In this document: piece after piece, positions 1 to 5,372 of the stretch
How positions within the stretch are numbered: the stretch's first letter is position 1
Layout: each line of letters opens with the position of its first letter
Origin: an uncultured Ruminococcus sp.
Lineage (GTDB): Bacteria; Bacillota_A; Clostridia; Oscillospirales; Ruminococcaceae
Length of the DNA: 6,379 nucleotides
NCBI GenBank assembly: GCA_937880065.1
Contig: CALFMA010000386.1
Span: forward strand, 1 to 6,379
Reading direction: 5' to 3'
Notes under the pieces: generated by a model
Databases searched by the model: none
The model's input: the letters and a program-made list of their open reading frames with translations, nothing else
What the model was told of the DNA's origin: nothing
Position numbers and translations under genes: made by a program

Positions 1-513
1 CTGGGCGGAAGCCGCAAGGGTACCGGCAGAACGGTATTCAATCTTGCCGTAGTATGGTTTTTAACCGGTGTATGGCACGGTGCAAGCTGGAATTTCATTC
101 TTTGGGGACTTGTGCTTTTCGCCCTCATTATGATTGAGCGATTTTTCATCGGCAAATTCCTCAACGAATTCAAGCTTATCGGTCATCTCTATATGTTCCT
201 CGCAATTCCCCTTACATGGCTGCTTTTCGCCATTGAAGATTTCGGGGATTTGGGAGTATACTTCAACAAGCTTTTCTGCATTTCAATGGAAAGCGATGTT
301 ATTATCAACGAAAATGACTACGTGAAATACTGGGACATCTACGGAAAATACTTCATTGCAGGAGTGATTTTCTCCACAAGATTGCCCGAAATGATATATA
401 AAAAGATAAAGAACACGCCATTCTGTGCAGTTCTGCTTCTCGCTGTATTCTGGGCAGCGGTTTACTGTATGTACATGGGAATGGACGATGTATTCATGTA
501 TTTCCGTTTCTGA
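1..513 (+). CDS. MBOAT-family membrane O-acyltransferase, C-terminal part (5' end outside window)
   Basis: The frame is open from base 1 to a TGA at 511-513, giving 170 residues of a protein that starts upstream. It begins with the LGGSRKG stretch and continues into WHGASWNFILWG (residues 25-36); His26, codon 76-78, corresponds to the invariant MBOAT histidine. Several hydrophobic segments follow (about 12-23, 28-47, 57-75, 116-130 and 140-157). AlgI/DltB-type MBOATs are polytopic membrane proteins of roughly 450-500 residues that pass an acyl group from a cytoplasmic donor to an extracytoplasmic acceptor, so about two thirds of the gene is missing. The SGNH protein gene 103 bases downstream on the same strand is the usual kind of partner, which favours acetylation of an exopolysaccharide or cell-wall polymer. 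The family call is firm; the substrate is inferred only. DltB is less likely because no dltA, dltC or dltD gene is visible. Confidence 0.9.
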   Translation: MGGSRKGTGRTVFNLAVVWFLTGVWHGASWNFILWGLVLFALIMIERFFIGKFLNEFKLIGHLYMFLAIPLTWLLFAIEDFGDLGVYFNKLFCISMESDVIINENDYVKYWDIYGKYFIAGVIFSTRLPEMIYKKIKNTPFCAVLLLAVFWAAVYCMYMGMDDVFMYFRF

Positions 514-514
514 T

Positions 515-543
515 ATGCGGATAATAGAAAAACAAATCCGTAT
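515..543 (+). terminator. weak candidate terminator after the MBOAT gene
   Basis: ATGCGGAT (515-522) can pair with ATCCGTAT (536-543): 8 bp with one G-U pair and a 13-base A-rich loop. The bases that follow are T-rich but interrupted (TTAATTTTATG). The stem is short and the loop long, so at most partial termination is expected, with the SGNH gene probably still read through. The 103-base gap otherwise holds only a ribosome binding site and a weak 6-bp inverted repeat. Confidence 0.3.
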
Positions 544-616
544 TTAATTTTATGTGTGAACAAAACGGCGGAACGATTTTCAGATATTCCGCAAGGTCAA
601 AGGAGAAAATTCGTAA

Positions 617-1504
617 ATGAAAAAATCTAAACAGAATTTATATACCATACTGCTTATTTTCACCTGCTTTATTGCGTCACCTTTCATTTTCCACAAAATC
701 TGGAAAGAAAGTGCAGAGGCTAAAAAGAAGGTTGAACTTCCACCGCCGACAGTAAGCAGCTCCGCCAATGTCGATGCAGAGGGAAATAACGGCGGGAATG
801 CCAATTCCGCTGATGCAAACGAAAATTCATCTTCTACCGATTCTGTACCTGTTTTTAGCCAAAGCGATATTTCATATTTCAATGATGCTCTTTTCATTGG
901 CGATTCACGTACCGTCGGTATTCAGGATTACGGAATTTTCAATAATTCCAAATTCTTCTGCTCAATCGGTATGTCAGCTTCCAACATCGACAACGAAGTA
1001 ATTGACGGTGCAAGCTTTGATGACCTTATAAAGAATAACAAATTCGGCAAGGTCTATGTAATGCTTGGTATTAACGAGGTTGGCAACGATTTCCAGTTTA
1101 CGCTGACAAAATACAGAGCGATTATTGAGCGACTGAAAACACATCAGCCTGACGCTATTATCTACATACAGGCTAACCTCCACGTGGCTTCATATTCCGA
1201 ATCAAATGTTATCAACAACGCAAATATCAACTATCTCAACAGCCTTTTTGCAAGTCTTGCGGATAACAAAAAAGTGTTCTATATCGACATAAATGAGCTT
1301 TATGACGATGAAAACGGTGCACTTACAGCTGCATACACATCTGACGGTGTTCACCCTCTTGCGGCATATTACAAGCAATGGTGCGAATGGCTTTGTCAGA
1401 ATACCATAGTTACAAATCAAACAGTTGAACCTACAACAGCTGACCCAAATTATTATCCTGTAACTCCACCTGCAACTGATGCAGGACAGGCAGCGGCACA
1501 ATAA
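617..1504 (+). CDS. membrane-anchored extracytoplasmic SGNH/GDSL hydrolase or acyltransferase
   Basis: The protein has 295 residues. A basic N-terminus (MKKSKQN) precedes one hydrophobic segment at about 8-26 with no convincing lipobox, so it is probably a signal anchor. A linker at about 40-80, rich in Ser, Asn, Ala and Pro, leads to the SGNH domain. Block I is ALFIGDSRTVGI (91-102) with the nucleophile Ser97; the block II Gly is probably Gly118 in SIGMSAS; block III is LGINEVGND (150-158) with Asn153; block V is SDGVHP (242-247) with Asp243 and His246. All catalytic positions are therefore present. A Thr/Pro/Ala-rich tail (about 268-295) follows the domain. AGGAG at 601-605, 11 bases before the ATG, supports this start. 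SGNH proteins beside MBOAT genes (as in the AlgI/AlgJ/AlgX and PatA/PatB systems) take the exported acetyl group to a glycan or remove it. Which of these it does here cannot be read from sequence. Confidence 0.88.
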   Translation: MKKSKQNLYTILLIFTCFIASPFIFHKIWKESAEAKKKVELPPPTVSSSANVDAEGNNGGNANSADANENSSSTDSVPVFSQSDISYFNDALFIGDSRTVGIQDYGIFNNSKFFCSIGMSASNIDNEVIDGASFDDLIKNNKFGKVYVMLGINEVGNDFQFTLTKYRAIIERLKTHQPDAIIYIQANLHVASYSESNVINNANINYLNSLFASLADNKKVFYIDINELYDDENGALTAAYTSDGVHPLAAYYKQWCEWLCQNTIVTNQTVEPTTADPNYYPVTPPATDAGQAAAQ

Positions 1505-1510
1505 AAATCA

Positions 1511-1550
1511 AACCCCGATTCTGTCGCAAGCAGAGTCGGGGTTTTTGTCT
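1511..1550 (+). terminator. strong intrinsic terminator, probably bidirectional
   Basis: AACCCCGATTCTG (1511-1523) pairs with CAGAGTCGGGGTT (1531-1543) in a 13-bp stem with one G-U pair and a 7-base loop, followed by TTTTTGTCTTT. It begins 6 bases after the SGNH stop codon and closes the MBOAT-SGNH unit. Read on the - strand the hairpin is followed by TTTGATTTTTATT, so it can also stop transcription arriving from the convergent - strand genes. Confidence 0.93.
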
Positions 1551-1603
1551 TTATAAAGGCTTTTTCTTTCGCCTATACGGCTTTTTTCGTCAGTTATTCT
1601 AAA

Positions 1604-1638
1604 AGCCATTAGCTGTTAGCCTTTAGCCATTAGCTATT
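1604..1638. repeat. five tandem heptamers, consensus AGCYNTT
   Basis: Five consecutive 7-base units are in perfect register: AGCCATT, AGCTGTT, AGCCTTT, AGCCATT, AGCTATT. Units 1 and 4 are identical; variation is confined to the fourth and fifth positions. The array lies in the 173-base gap between the two convergent gene sets, after the SGNH terminator. It has no start codon or ribosome binding site and no evident stable hairpin. Short heptamer arrays occur between genes in several bacterial groups; no function is claimed here. Confidence 0.8.
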
Positions 1639-1666
1639 TTGGACGGCGGATATATTCAATAATATC

Positions 1667-1693
1667 AAAGGCGGACATCAATCGTCCGCCTTT
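1667..1693 (-). terminator. hairpin overlapping the stop codon of the metallophosphoesterase gene
   Basis: AAAGGCGGAC (1667-1676) and GTCCGCCTTT (1684-1693) form a perfect 10-bp stem with a 7-base loop. On the - strand the first arm encodes the last Lys-Ala-Asp codons and the loop contains the TGA stop. The following - strand bases (TTTGATATTATT) make only a poor U-tract. On the + strand the tract is TTTTCACTTT. It probably works as a weak terminator or a 3'-end stabiliser, backed up by the hairpin at 1511-1550. Confidence 0.6.
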
Positions 1694-2511
1694 TCACTTT
1701 CTATATTAATTTTCACAATTTCGGGATAGTTGAAAAGCCGCAGAGGAAAAGCACTATTGCCAACTCCTCGGCTGACTATCATTGTAGTATCGCCCATTTT
1801 GTGCATACCCTCGGTATATTCGGGATTGAACCCTTGCCCCGGAGCATAAACTCCACCGATAAAAGGCAGTCGGAACTGTCCGCCGTGGGCATGACCTGTC
1901 AGCACAAGGTCGATATTCCCATGTGTGCTGTAATCCTCTATATACTGCGGTTCGTGGGCAAGCACCACATTGAGTTTATCTCCCTCAAGCTTCGGGCAGG
2001 TATTCTCAATATCAGCAATGGTTTTACCGTTAAATCCCGTCAGCCTGAAATCTTCGCCATTCAACGAAATATCACGGCAATCACCAACAAGTCGGACAAC
2101 TCCTGCCTGCTTCAAACCATTCATCAGACTTTCAAACTCCTGCCGGCTTAAACGGTGTTCATGATTTCCCGTCACATAGTATGTTTTCGTAATTTTCGCA
2201 GCTTCCTCGCCAAATTCAACTGCCTTTGGAATATTGGTATGCCTTGAATCAACAATATCCCCCGTAATTACGATTATATCAGGTTCAAGGGCGGATATTT
2301 TTTCTATAAGCCGCTTTTGCTTTTTACCGTAGTTTTTATTGTGCAAATCTGAAATCTGAACAATGGTGAATCCCTCGGAAATTTTGTCCGATTTATAGGT
2401 GTATTCCGAAACTGTCAGCATATTGTTCTGCCAACTACAGAAAAGCACAAGAACAACAGCAATTACAGCATAAATTATAAGCCGCTTTTTTAAATTCCCT
2501 TTATTTTTCAT
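1678..2511 (-). CDS. membrane-anchored calcineurin-like metallophosphoesterase (YkuE-like)
   Basis: The protein has 277 residues. A Lys/Arg-rich start leads into one membrane segment at about 10-27, so the catalytic domain is likely outside the membrane. All metallophosphoesterase blocks are present in order: DLH (Asp55, His57), GDIVD (Asp85), GNHEH (Asn116, His117), AHEP (His186) and GHAHGG (His207, His209). These residues hold the two metal ions, often including Mn2+, in this superfamily. The overall form resembles B. subtilis YkuE-type enzymes, some members of which act on phospholipid-type substrates; the substrate here is unknown. The ATG overlaps the mntP stop by one base (TAATG) and no Shine-Dalgarno sequence is visible before it, so translation probably depends on ribosomes finishing mntP. 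No lipobox or twin-arginine motif was found. Confidence 0.92.
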   Translation of the reverse strand: MKNKGNLKKRLIIYAVIAVVLVLFCSWQNNMLTVSEYTYKSDKISEGFTIVQISDLHNKNYGKKQKRLIEKISALEPDIIVITGDIVDSRHTNIPKAVEFGEEAAKITKTYYVTGNHEHRLSRQEFESLMNGLKQAGVVRLVGDCRDISLNGEDFRLTGFNGKTIADIENTCPKLEGDKLNVVLAHEPQYIEDYSTHGNIDLVLTGHAHGGQFRLPFIGGVYAPGQGFNPEYTEGMHKMGDTTMIVSRGVGNSAFPLRLFNYPEIVKINIESEKADD

Positions 2512-3077
2512 TATTTTACCAGTCCGTCAATAAGTAATTTTATGCCGATAATCACAAGGACGATTCCACCTGCAAGTTCCGCTTTTTTCTGATATTTGCT
2601 GCCGAAACGGTTGCCGATTACAACACCTGCAAGGCATACCACAAAAGTAATTGCGGCAATTACCGACACGGAAAGGATAAGGTTTGTTTTCTGTGCCGCA
2701 AAGATAACTCCCACCGCAAGAGCGTCAATACTTGTGGCAATGGCAAGGACAAAAAGTTCCTTTAAATCAAGCTTATATTCGCCGCTTACGCTGTCCTCAT
2801 CGCCGCCCTTTATAACCTCATATATCATTTTTCCGCCGATAAATCCCAGAAGAATAAAGGCTATCCAATGGCTGTATGTACTTATGAATTTCTCAAAGCG
2901 GCTGCCGAGGAAATAACCGATAAGGGGCATAAGTCCCTGAAATACGCCAAAAAATAAGGCTGTAACTGTGGCTCCCTTGTAGTCGATTTTCTTCATGCTA
3001 AGTCCCTTGCACACGGACACGGAAAATGCGTCCATTGCAAGTCCGAGAGATAAAAGCAAAAGTTCTGTAATTCCCAT
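2511..3077 (-). CDS. mntP: MntP-type manganese efflux pump
   Basis: The protein has 188 residues, the usual length for MntP (E. coli YebN). It has six predicted membrane segments at about 4-24, 36-58, 69-88, 106-128, 133-155 and 168-186, arranged as two three-helix repeats. Each half carries an acidic residue in its first helix within related sequence: LGLAMDAFSVSVCKG (Asp16) and ATSIDALAVGV (Asp118). Glycine pairs at 81-82 and 170-171 also fit the family. MntP exports Mn2+ across the cytoplasmic membrane to prevent manganese toxicity. AAGGAG (3083-3088) lies inside the last codons of the upstream GNAT gene, 5 bases before the stop-to-ATG junction, which supports this start and suggests coupling. 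In many bacteria mntP follows a yybP-ykoY manganese riboswitch; there is no room for one here because the preceding gene ends 2 bases away. Confidence 0.93.
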   Translation of the reverse strand: MGITELLLLSLGLAMDAFSVSVCKGLSMKKIDYKGATVTALFFGVFQGLMPLIGYFLGSRFEKFISTYSHWIAFILLGFIGGKMIYEVIKGGDEDSVSGEYKLDLKELFVLAIATSIDALAVGVIFAAQKTNLILSVSVIAAITFVVCLAGVVIGNRFGSKYQKKAELAGGIVLVIIGIKLLIDGLVK

Positions 3078-3079
3078 AT

Positions 3080-3586
3080 TTACTCCTTAACCTCACGCTC
3101 CATTATATAATCGTCCATTACATAGCCGCCGCCAATGTCTGTAACAGCTGTATCCGCAACGGTATAACCGATTTTCTTGTATACATCTATTGCGTGGTAA
3201 TTGTGCTTATTTACCGTGAGATACACACGTTTTTTCCCAATTTTACGTGCCTCATCAAAGATGTAATTCATCATTGCGGTGGCAATTCCCCTGCCCCGAT
3301 AGTCCTTGTGCAGGTAAAATTTGCTGAGGAAAAGTCTGTCGTCATCTTCGGGTTTTATGCCCAAATACCCGCAAAGTTCCCCATTTTCACAAACTGACAG
3401 ATAAGTATACTTCTGAAACTCAATCTGCTCCGTCATTGCGTCAAGGGACTGAAATTTTTCCACCATATAGTCAACCTGCCCCTGTCCCAGCAATTCCCCA
3501 TAGCATTCGTGCCATATCTCATCAGCAAGAACCGCTATTTTTCGGAGTTCAGGATAGGATTTGATTTTTTTGATTTCAACGCTCAT
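3080..3586 (-). CDS. GNAT-family N-acetyltransferase (first of a pair, adjacent to mntP)
   Basis: The protein has 168 residues with a single GNAT fold. Motif A, LSKFYLHKDYRGRGIATAMM (87-106), contains the acetyl-CoA pyrophosphate-binding RGRGIA loop (97-102) after beta-strand 4. Motif B, NKHNYHAIDVYKKIGY (126-141), carries the usual Asn and the late Tyr. The N-terminal half includes VDYMVEKFQS (38-47), seen in a PaiA-like group of small-molecule or polyamine acetyltransferases. That subgroup assignment is from memory and tentative, and the substrate is unknown. The gene starts 2 bases after the stop of the preceding GNAT gene, with AGGTG at 3592-3596 overlapping that gene's last codons, and ends 2 bases before mntP. 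It is therefore almost certainly co-transcribed with both. Confidence 0.9.
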   Translation of the reverse strand: MSVEIKKIKSYPELRKIAVLADEIWHECYGELLGQGQVDYMVEKFQSLDAMTEQIEFQKYTYLSVCENGELCGYLGIKPEDDDRLFLSKFYLHKDYRGRGIATAMMNYIFDEARKIGKKRVYLTVNKHNYHAIDVYKKIGYTVADTAVTDIGGGYVMDDYIMEREVKE

Positions 3587-3588
3587 TC

Positions 3589-4137
3589 TTACACCTGCTT
3601 TTCAATAATCTTCATATCAACGATTTTCAGCAATATTCCTGCCCAATCCTTAATAAGGCTGTGGTATTCCTCAGCTGTGACATTTCCGCCAATGCCCATT
3701 ACATCATATACAACAGGACCCTCTTTTATGCAGCAGGGCAAGTCCTCAAAGCCGCAATTAAGATAAAAATTATGCCTGTTAACCCTCTGCTCATAGTTTT
3801 CAGCGGATTTGTCAAGCTGCTCCCTTGCGAGAAAAAGCCGTCTGCCCCTGTATTTTTCTTTGAGGGCGTCAATTATTTTCGTGCCGTAGCCCTGACCTCT
3901 TTTTGAACCCTCAACGGCAAGATAAAAGATATACGCAAGCTTTTTGTCGCATACCATATAGGCAAAACCGATAAATTCGCCCTTATCCCTTGCCACGAGC
4001 ATTTCGGATTTCCCTCTTTTCTCCCTGTTCATCATTATGAAATAGGGACACCGTTCCTCTATAGGAAATGCCGATATATAGAGCTTTTTCAGCAATTTAT
4101 TATCTGATTTCGTAAATTTTTCAAGAGTAATAGCCAT
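3589..4137 (-). CDS. GNAT-family N-acetyltransferase (second of the pair, first gene after the yebC hairpin)
   Basis: The protein has 182 residues. Its acetyl-CoA loop is RGQGYG (80-85) after the strand LAYIFYLAVEGSK (67-79). The later segment RHNFYLNCGF (121-130) matches the motif B region with its conserved Tyr-x-x-x-Gly-Phe. The N-terminal part has AFPIEERCPYF (23-33), an AFP-x-x-ER motif recurrent in one GNAT subgroup of Bacillota. It is clearly a different subfamily from the neighbouring GNAT, not a recent duplicate. GAGGTGA (4141-4147) just before the ATG is a good ribosome binding site and fixes the start. The substrate is unknown. The C-terminal 30 residues (after about 152) extend beyond the core fold and are not recognised. 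Confidence 0.88.
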   Translation of the reverse strand: MAITLEKFTKSDNKLLKKLYISAFPIEERCPYFIMMNREKRGKSEMLVARDKGEFIGFAYMVCDKKLAYIFYLAVEGSKRGQGYGTKIIDALKEKYRGRRLFLAREQLDKSAENYEQRVNRHNFYLNCGFEDLPCCIKEGPVVYDVMGIGGNVTAEEYHSLIKDWAGILLKIVDMKIIEKQV

Positions 4138-4151
4138 AGTTCACCTCAATG

Positions 4152-4185
4152 AAAAGCGGACAGAGCAATATTGCAATGTCCGCTT
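4152..4185 (-). terminator. hairpin between yebC and the GNAT-mntP unit, possible partial terminator
   Basis: AAGCGGACA (4154-4162) and TGTCCGCTT (4177-4185) form a perfect 9-bp stem. The 14-base loop contains the palindrome GCAATATTGC (4165-4174), which could stack as a second small helix. Read on the - strand it lies 11 bases after the yebC stop and is followed by TTTTCATT. The U-run is only four bases, and the hairpin ends about 6 bases before the Shine-Dalgarno sequence of the next gene, so it may act as a leaky terminator or attenuator. Confidence 0.65.
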
Positions 4186-4196
4186 AATAATCCTGA

Positions 4197-4931
4197 TTAT
4201 TCTTCCTCAGGCATCTCCCAGTTGTGGTAAACATTCTGAACATCGTCGTTATCTTCAAGATGTTCAAGGAGAAGATTCATCTTCTTGATATGCTCCTCAT
4301 CTGTAAGTGCTGTATAATTTGCAGGAATACGGTCTGTTTCAGCGGAAAGTACGTTGTAACCCTTTGCTGTAAGTCCCTCTCTCACCTCGTGGAGAGCCTC
4401 GGGAGCACACTCGATTTCAACTGTTTCCTCTGTGATATCGAAATCATCACCGCCGCACTCAAATACATCTTCCATAACTGCATCCTCGTCAAGACCGTTA
4501 TTTTCAAGAATAACAATGCCCTTTGTTGTGAACATAAAGGATACACAGCCTGTTGTGCCGAGATTTCCGCCGAATTTATCGAAATAGTGGCGGACATCGC
4601 CTGCTGTACGGTTCTTGTTATCAGTAAGGCACTCAACGATTACAGCAACTCCGTTTGGACCGTAGCCCTCGTATACCATATTTTCGTAGTTGTTCTTATC
4701 TTCGCCGCCTGCCGCTTTCTTGATAACTCGCTCAATGTTATCGTTTGGCACGTTATTTGCCTTTGCCTTAGCGATAAGGTCACGGAGCTTGCTGTTATTG
4801 TTTGGGTCAGGGCCGCCCTCTCTTACAACAACAGTAATTTCTCTGCCGATTTTTGTAAAGATTTTACCCTTTGCAGCGTCGGTAGCTTCTTTCTTACGCT
4901 TAATATTATTCCATTTTGAATGACCTGACAT
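4197..4931 (-). CDS. yebC: YebC/PmpR/TACO1-family protein
   Basis: The protein has 244 residues, full length for the family (about 240-250). The N-terminus MSGHSKWNNIKRKK is the hallmark start. It is followed by GKIFTKIGREI (22-32), EGGPDPNNNSKLR (38-50), NVPNDNIERVIKKAAG (60-75), YEGYGPNGVAV (88-98), and DNKNRTAGDVRHYF with FGGNLG (about 104-125). The acidic C-terminus ends EMPEEE. Members were long annotated as DNA-binding transcriptional regulators. Work on mitochondrial TACO1 and bacterial homologues points to a ribosome-associated role helping translation of difficult sequences such as proline runs. Its position after obg and mrnC agrees with a translation role. AAAGGAG (4941-4947), 9 bases before the ATG, is a strong ribosome binding site. 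A 231-codon open frame lies antisense to it but looks like a codon-usage shadow. Confidence 0.97.
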   Translation of the reverse strand: MSGHSKWNNIKRKKEATDAAKGKIFTKIGREITVVVREGGPDPNNNSKLRDLIAKAKANNVPNDNIERVIKKAAGGEDKNNYENMVYEGYGPNGVAVIVECLTDNKNRTAGDVRHYFDKFGGNLGTTGCVSFMFTTKGIVILENNGLDEDAVMEDVFECGGDDFDITEETVEIECAPEALHEVREGLTAKGYNVLSAETDRIPANYTALTDEEHIKKMNLLLEHLEDNDDVQNVYHNWEMPEEE

Positions 4932-4952
4932 TTTTCAGCTCTCCTTTATCTC

Positions 4953-4969
4953 TCGGTATCAGTTACCGA
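4953..4969 (-). promoter_or_regulatory. small hairpin with the mrnC stop codon in its loop, upstream of yebC
   Basis: TCGGTA (4953-4958) and TACCGA (4964-4969) form a perfect 6-bp stem with a 5-base loop. On the - strand the loop contains the TGA stop of mrnC. No U-run follows; the yebC ribosome binding site begins 5 bases later. It is therefore not a terminator. It could affect ribosome release, coupling or RNA processing between mrnC and yebC, or be chance. Confidence 0.35.
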
Positions 4970-5363
4970 TTATTTCGTTTATATCAACATCCTGCATAGC
5001 AATGTCGAATAATTCAGCAATTCGCTCCATATCGCTCAGCAGGTATAAATATCCAAAAAGACATTCAACAGCAGTTGCTCTGCGGTATTCCGCCGCCTCT
5101 GCGTGTTTGGGAACATTATTTCCCGTGGCATTTCTGCCCCTTTTAAGCACCGCCATTTCCTTTTCGGTTAAAACCTCGGAAATCACATCATATGCCTTTG
5201 ACTGAAATTCCGCACAGACAAGCTTAATCTTTGCGGAATGAAGCTTTGAAGCAGGCATATTTGCACTTCTCAACAGCTTTTCCCTCACAAGGGTATCATA
5301 TACGCTGTCCCCTAAAAATGCAAGGGTTAGGGGGCTGTACATATTTACATCACGTTCCGTCAT
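4959..5363 (-). CDS. mrnC: Mini-ribonuclease III
   Basis: The protein has 134 residues, the usual size for Mini-III: an RNase III catalytic domain without the double-stranded RNA-binding domain. LAFLGDSVYDTLVREKLL (14-31) carries the catalytic Asp19 and Asp23. KRGRNATGNNVPKHAEAAEY (74-93) is the family's basic, Gly/Asn-rich signature. ATAVECLFGYLYL (96-108) supplies the metal-binding Glu100. The enzyme acts as a dimer in the cytoplasm and in B. subtilis trims the 5' and 3' ends of 23S rRNA precursors. The gene starts 9 bases after the obg stop codon with GAGGG as ribosome binding site, so it is probably co-transcribed with obg, another large-subunit assembly factor. A second ATG at codon 8 is a less likely start, being further from that site. 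In B. subtilis mrnC sits instead by cysS. Confidence 0.95.
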   Translation of the reverse strand: MTERDVNMYSPLTLAFLGDSVYDTLVREKLLRSANMPASKLHSAKIKLVCAEFQSKAYDVISEVLTEKEMAVLKRGRNATGNNVPKHAEAAEYRRATAVECLFGYLYLLSDMERIAELFDIAMQDVDINEIIGN

Positions 5364-5372
5364 ATGTCCCTC

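Noticed and set aside
497..525. GATAAT at 520-525 considered as a -10 element for the SGNH gene
   Set aside because: No credible -35 element at the right distance; co-transcription with the MBOAT gene is simpler.
568..592. Inverted repeat GCGGAA/TTCCGC upstream of the SGNH gene, considered as an operator or terminator
   Set aside because: Only 6 bp with a 13-base loop and no U-run; too weak to support as a feature.
1557..1587. Small GCC/GGC stem followed by six Ts (1571-1587) after the main terminator
   Set aside because: The stem is only 3 bp; it cannot act as an independent terminator.
1801..2151. 116-codon + strand open frame within the metallophosphoesterase gene
   Set aside because: It lies opposite intact catalytic blocks of the phosphoesterase; no ribosome binding site and no family resemblance.
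3078..3200. Possible yybP-ykoY manganese riboswitch before mntP
   Set aside because: The region is coding sequence of the upstream GNAT gene, ending 2 bases before mntP; there is no untranslated leader to hold a riboswitch.
4224..4919. 231-codon open frame on the + strand, antisense to almost all of yebC
   Set aside because: The translation has no recognisable domain or ribosome binding site, is Cys/Ile/Val-rich as expected for a mirrored frame, and yebC is unmistakable on the other strand.
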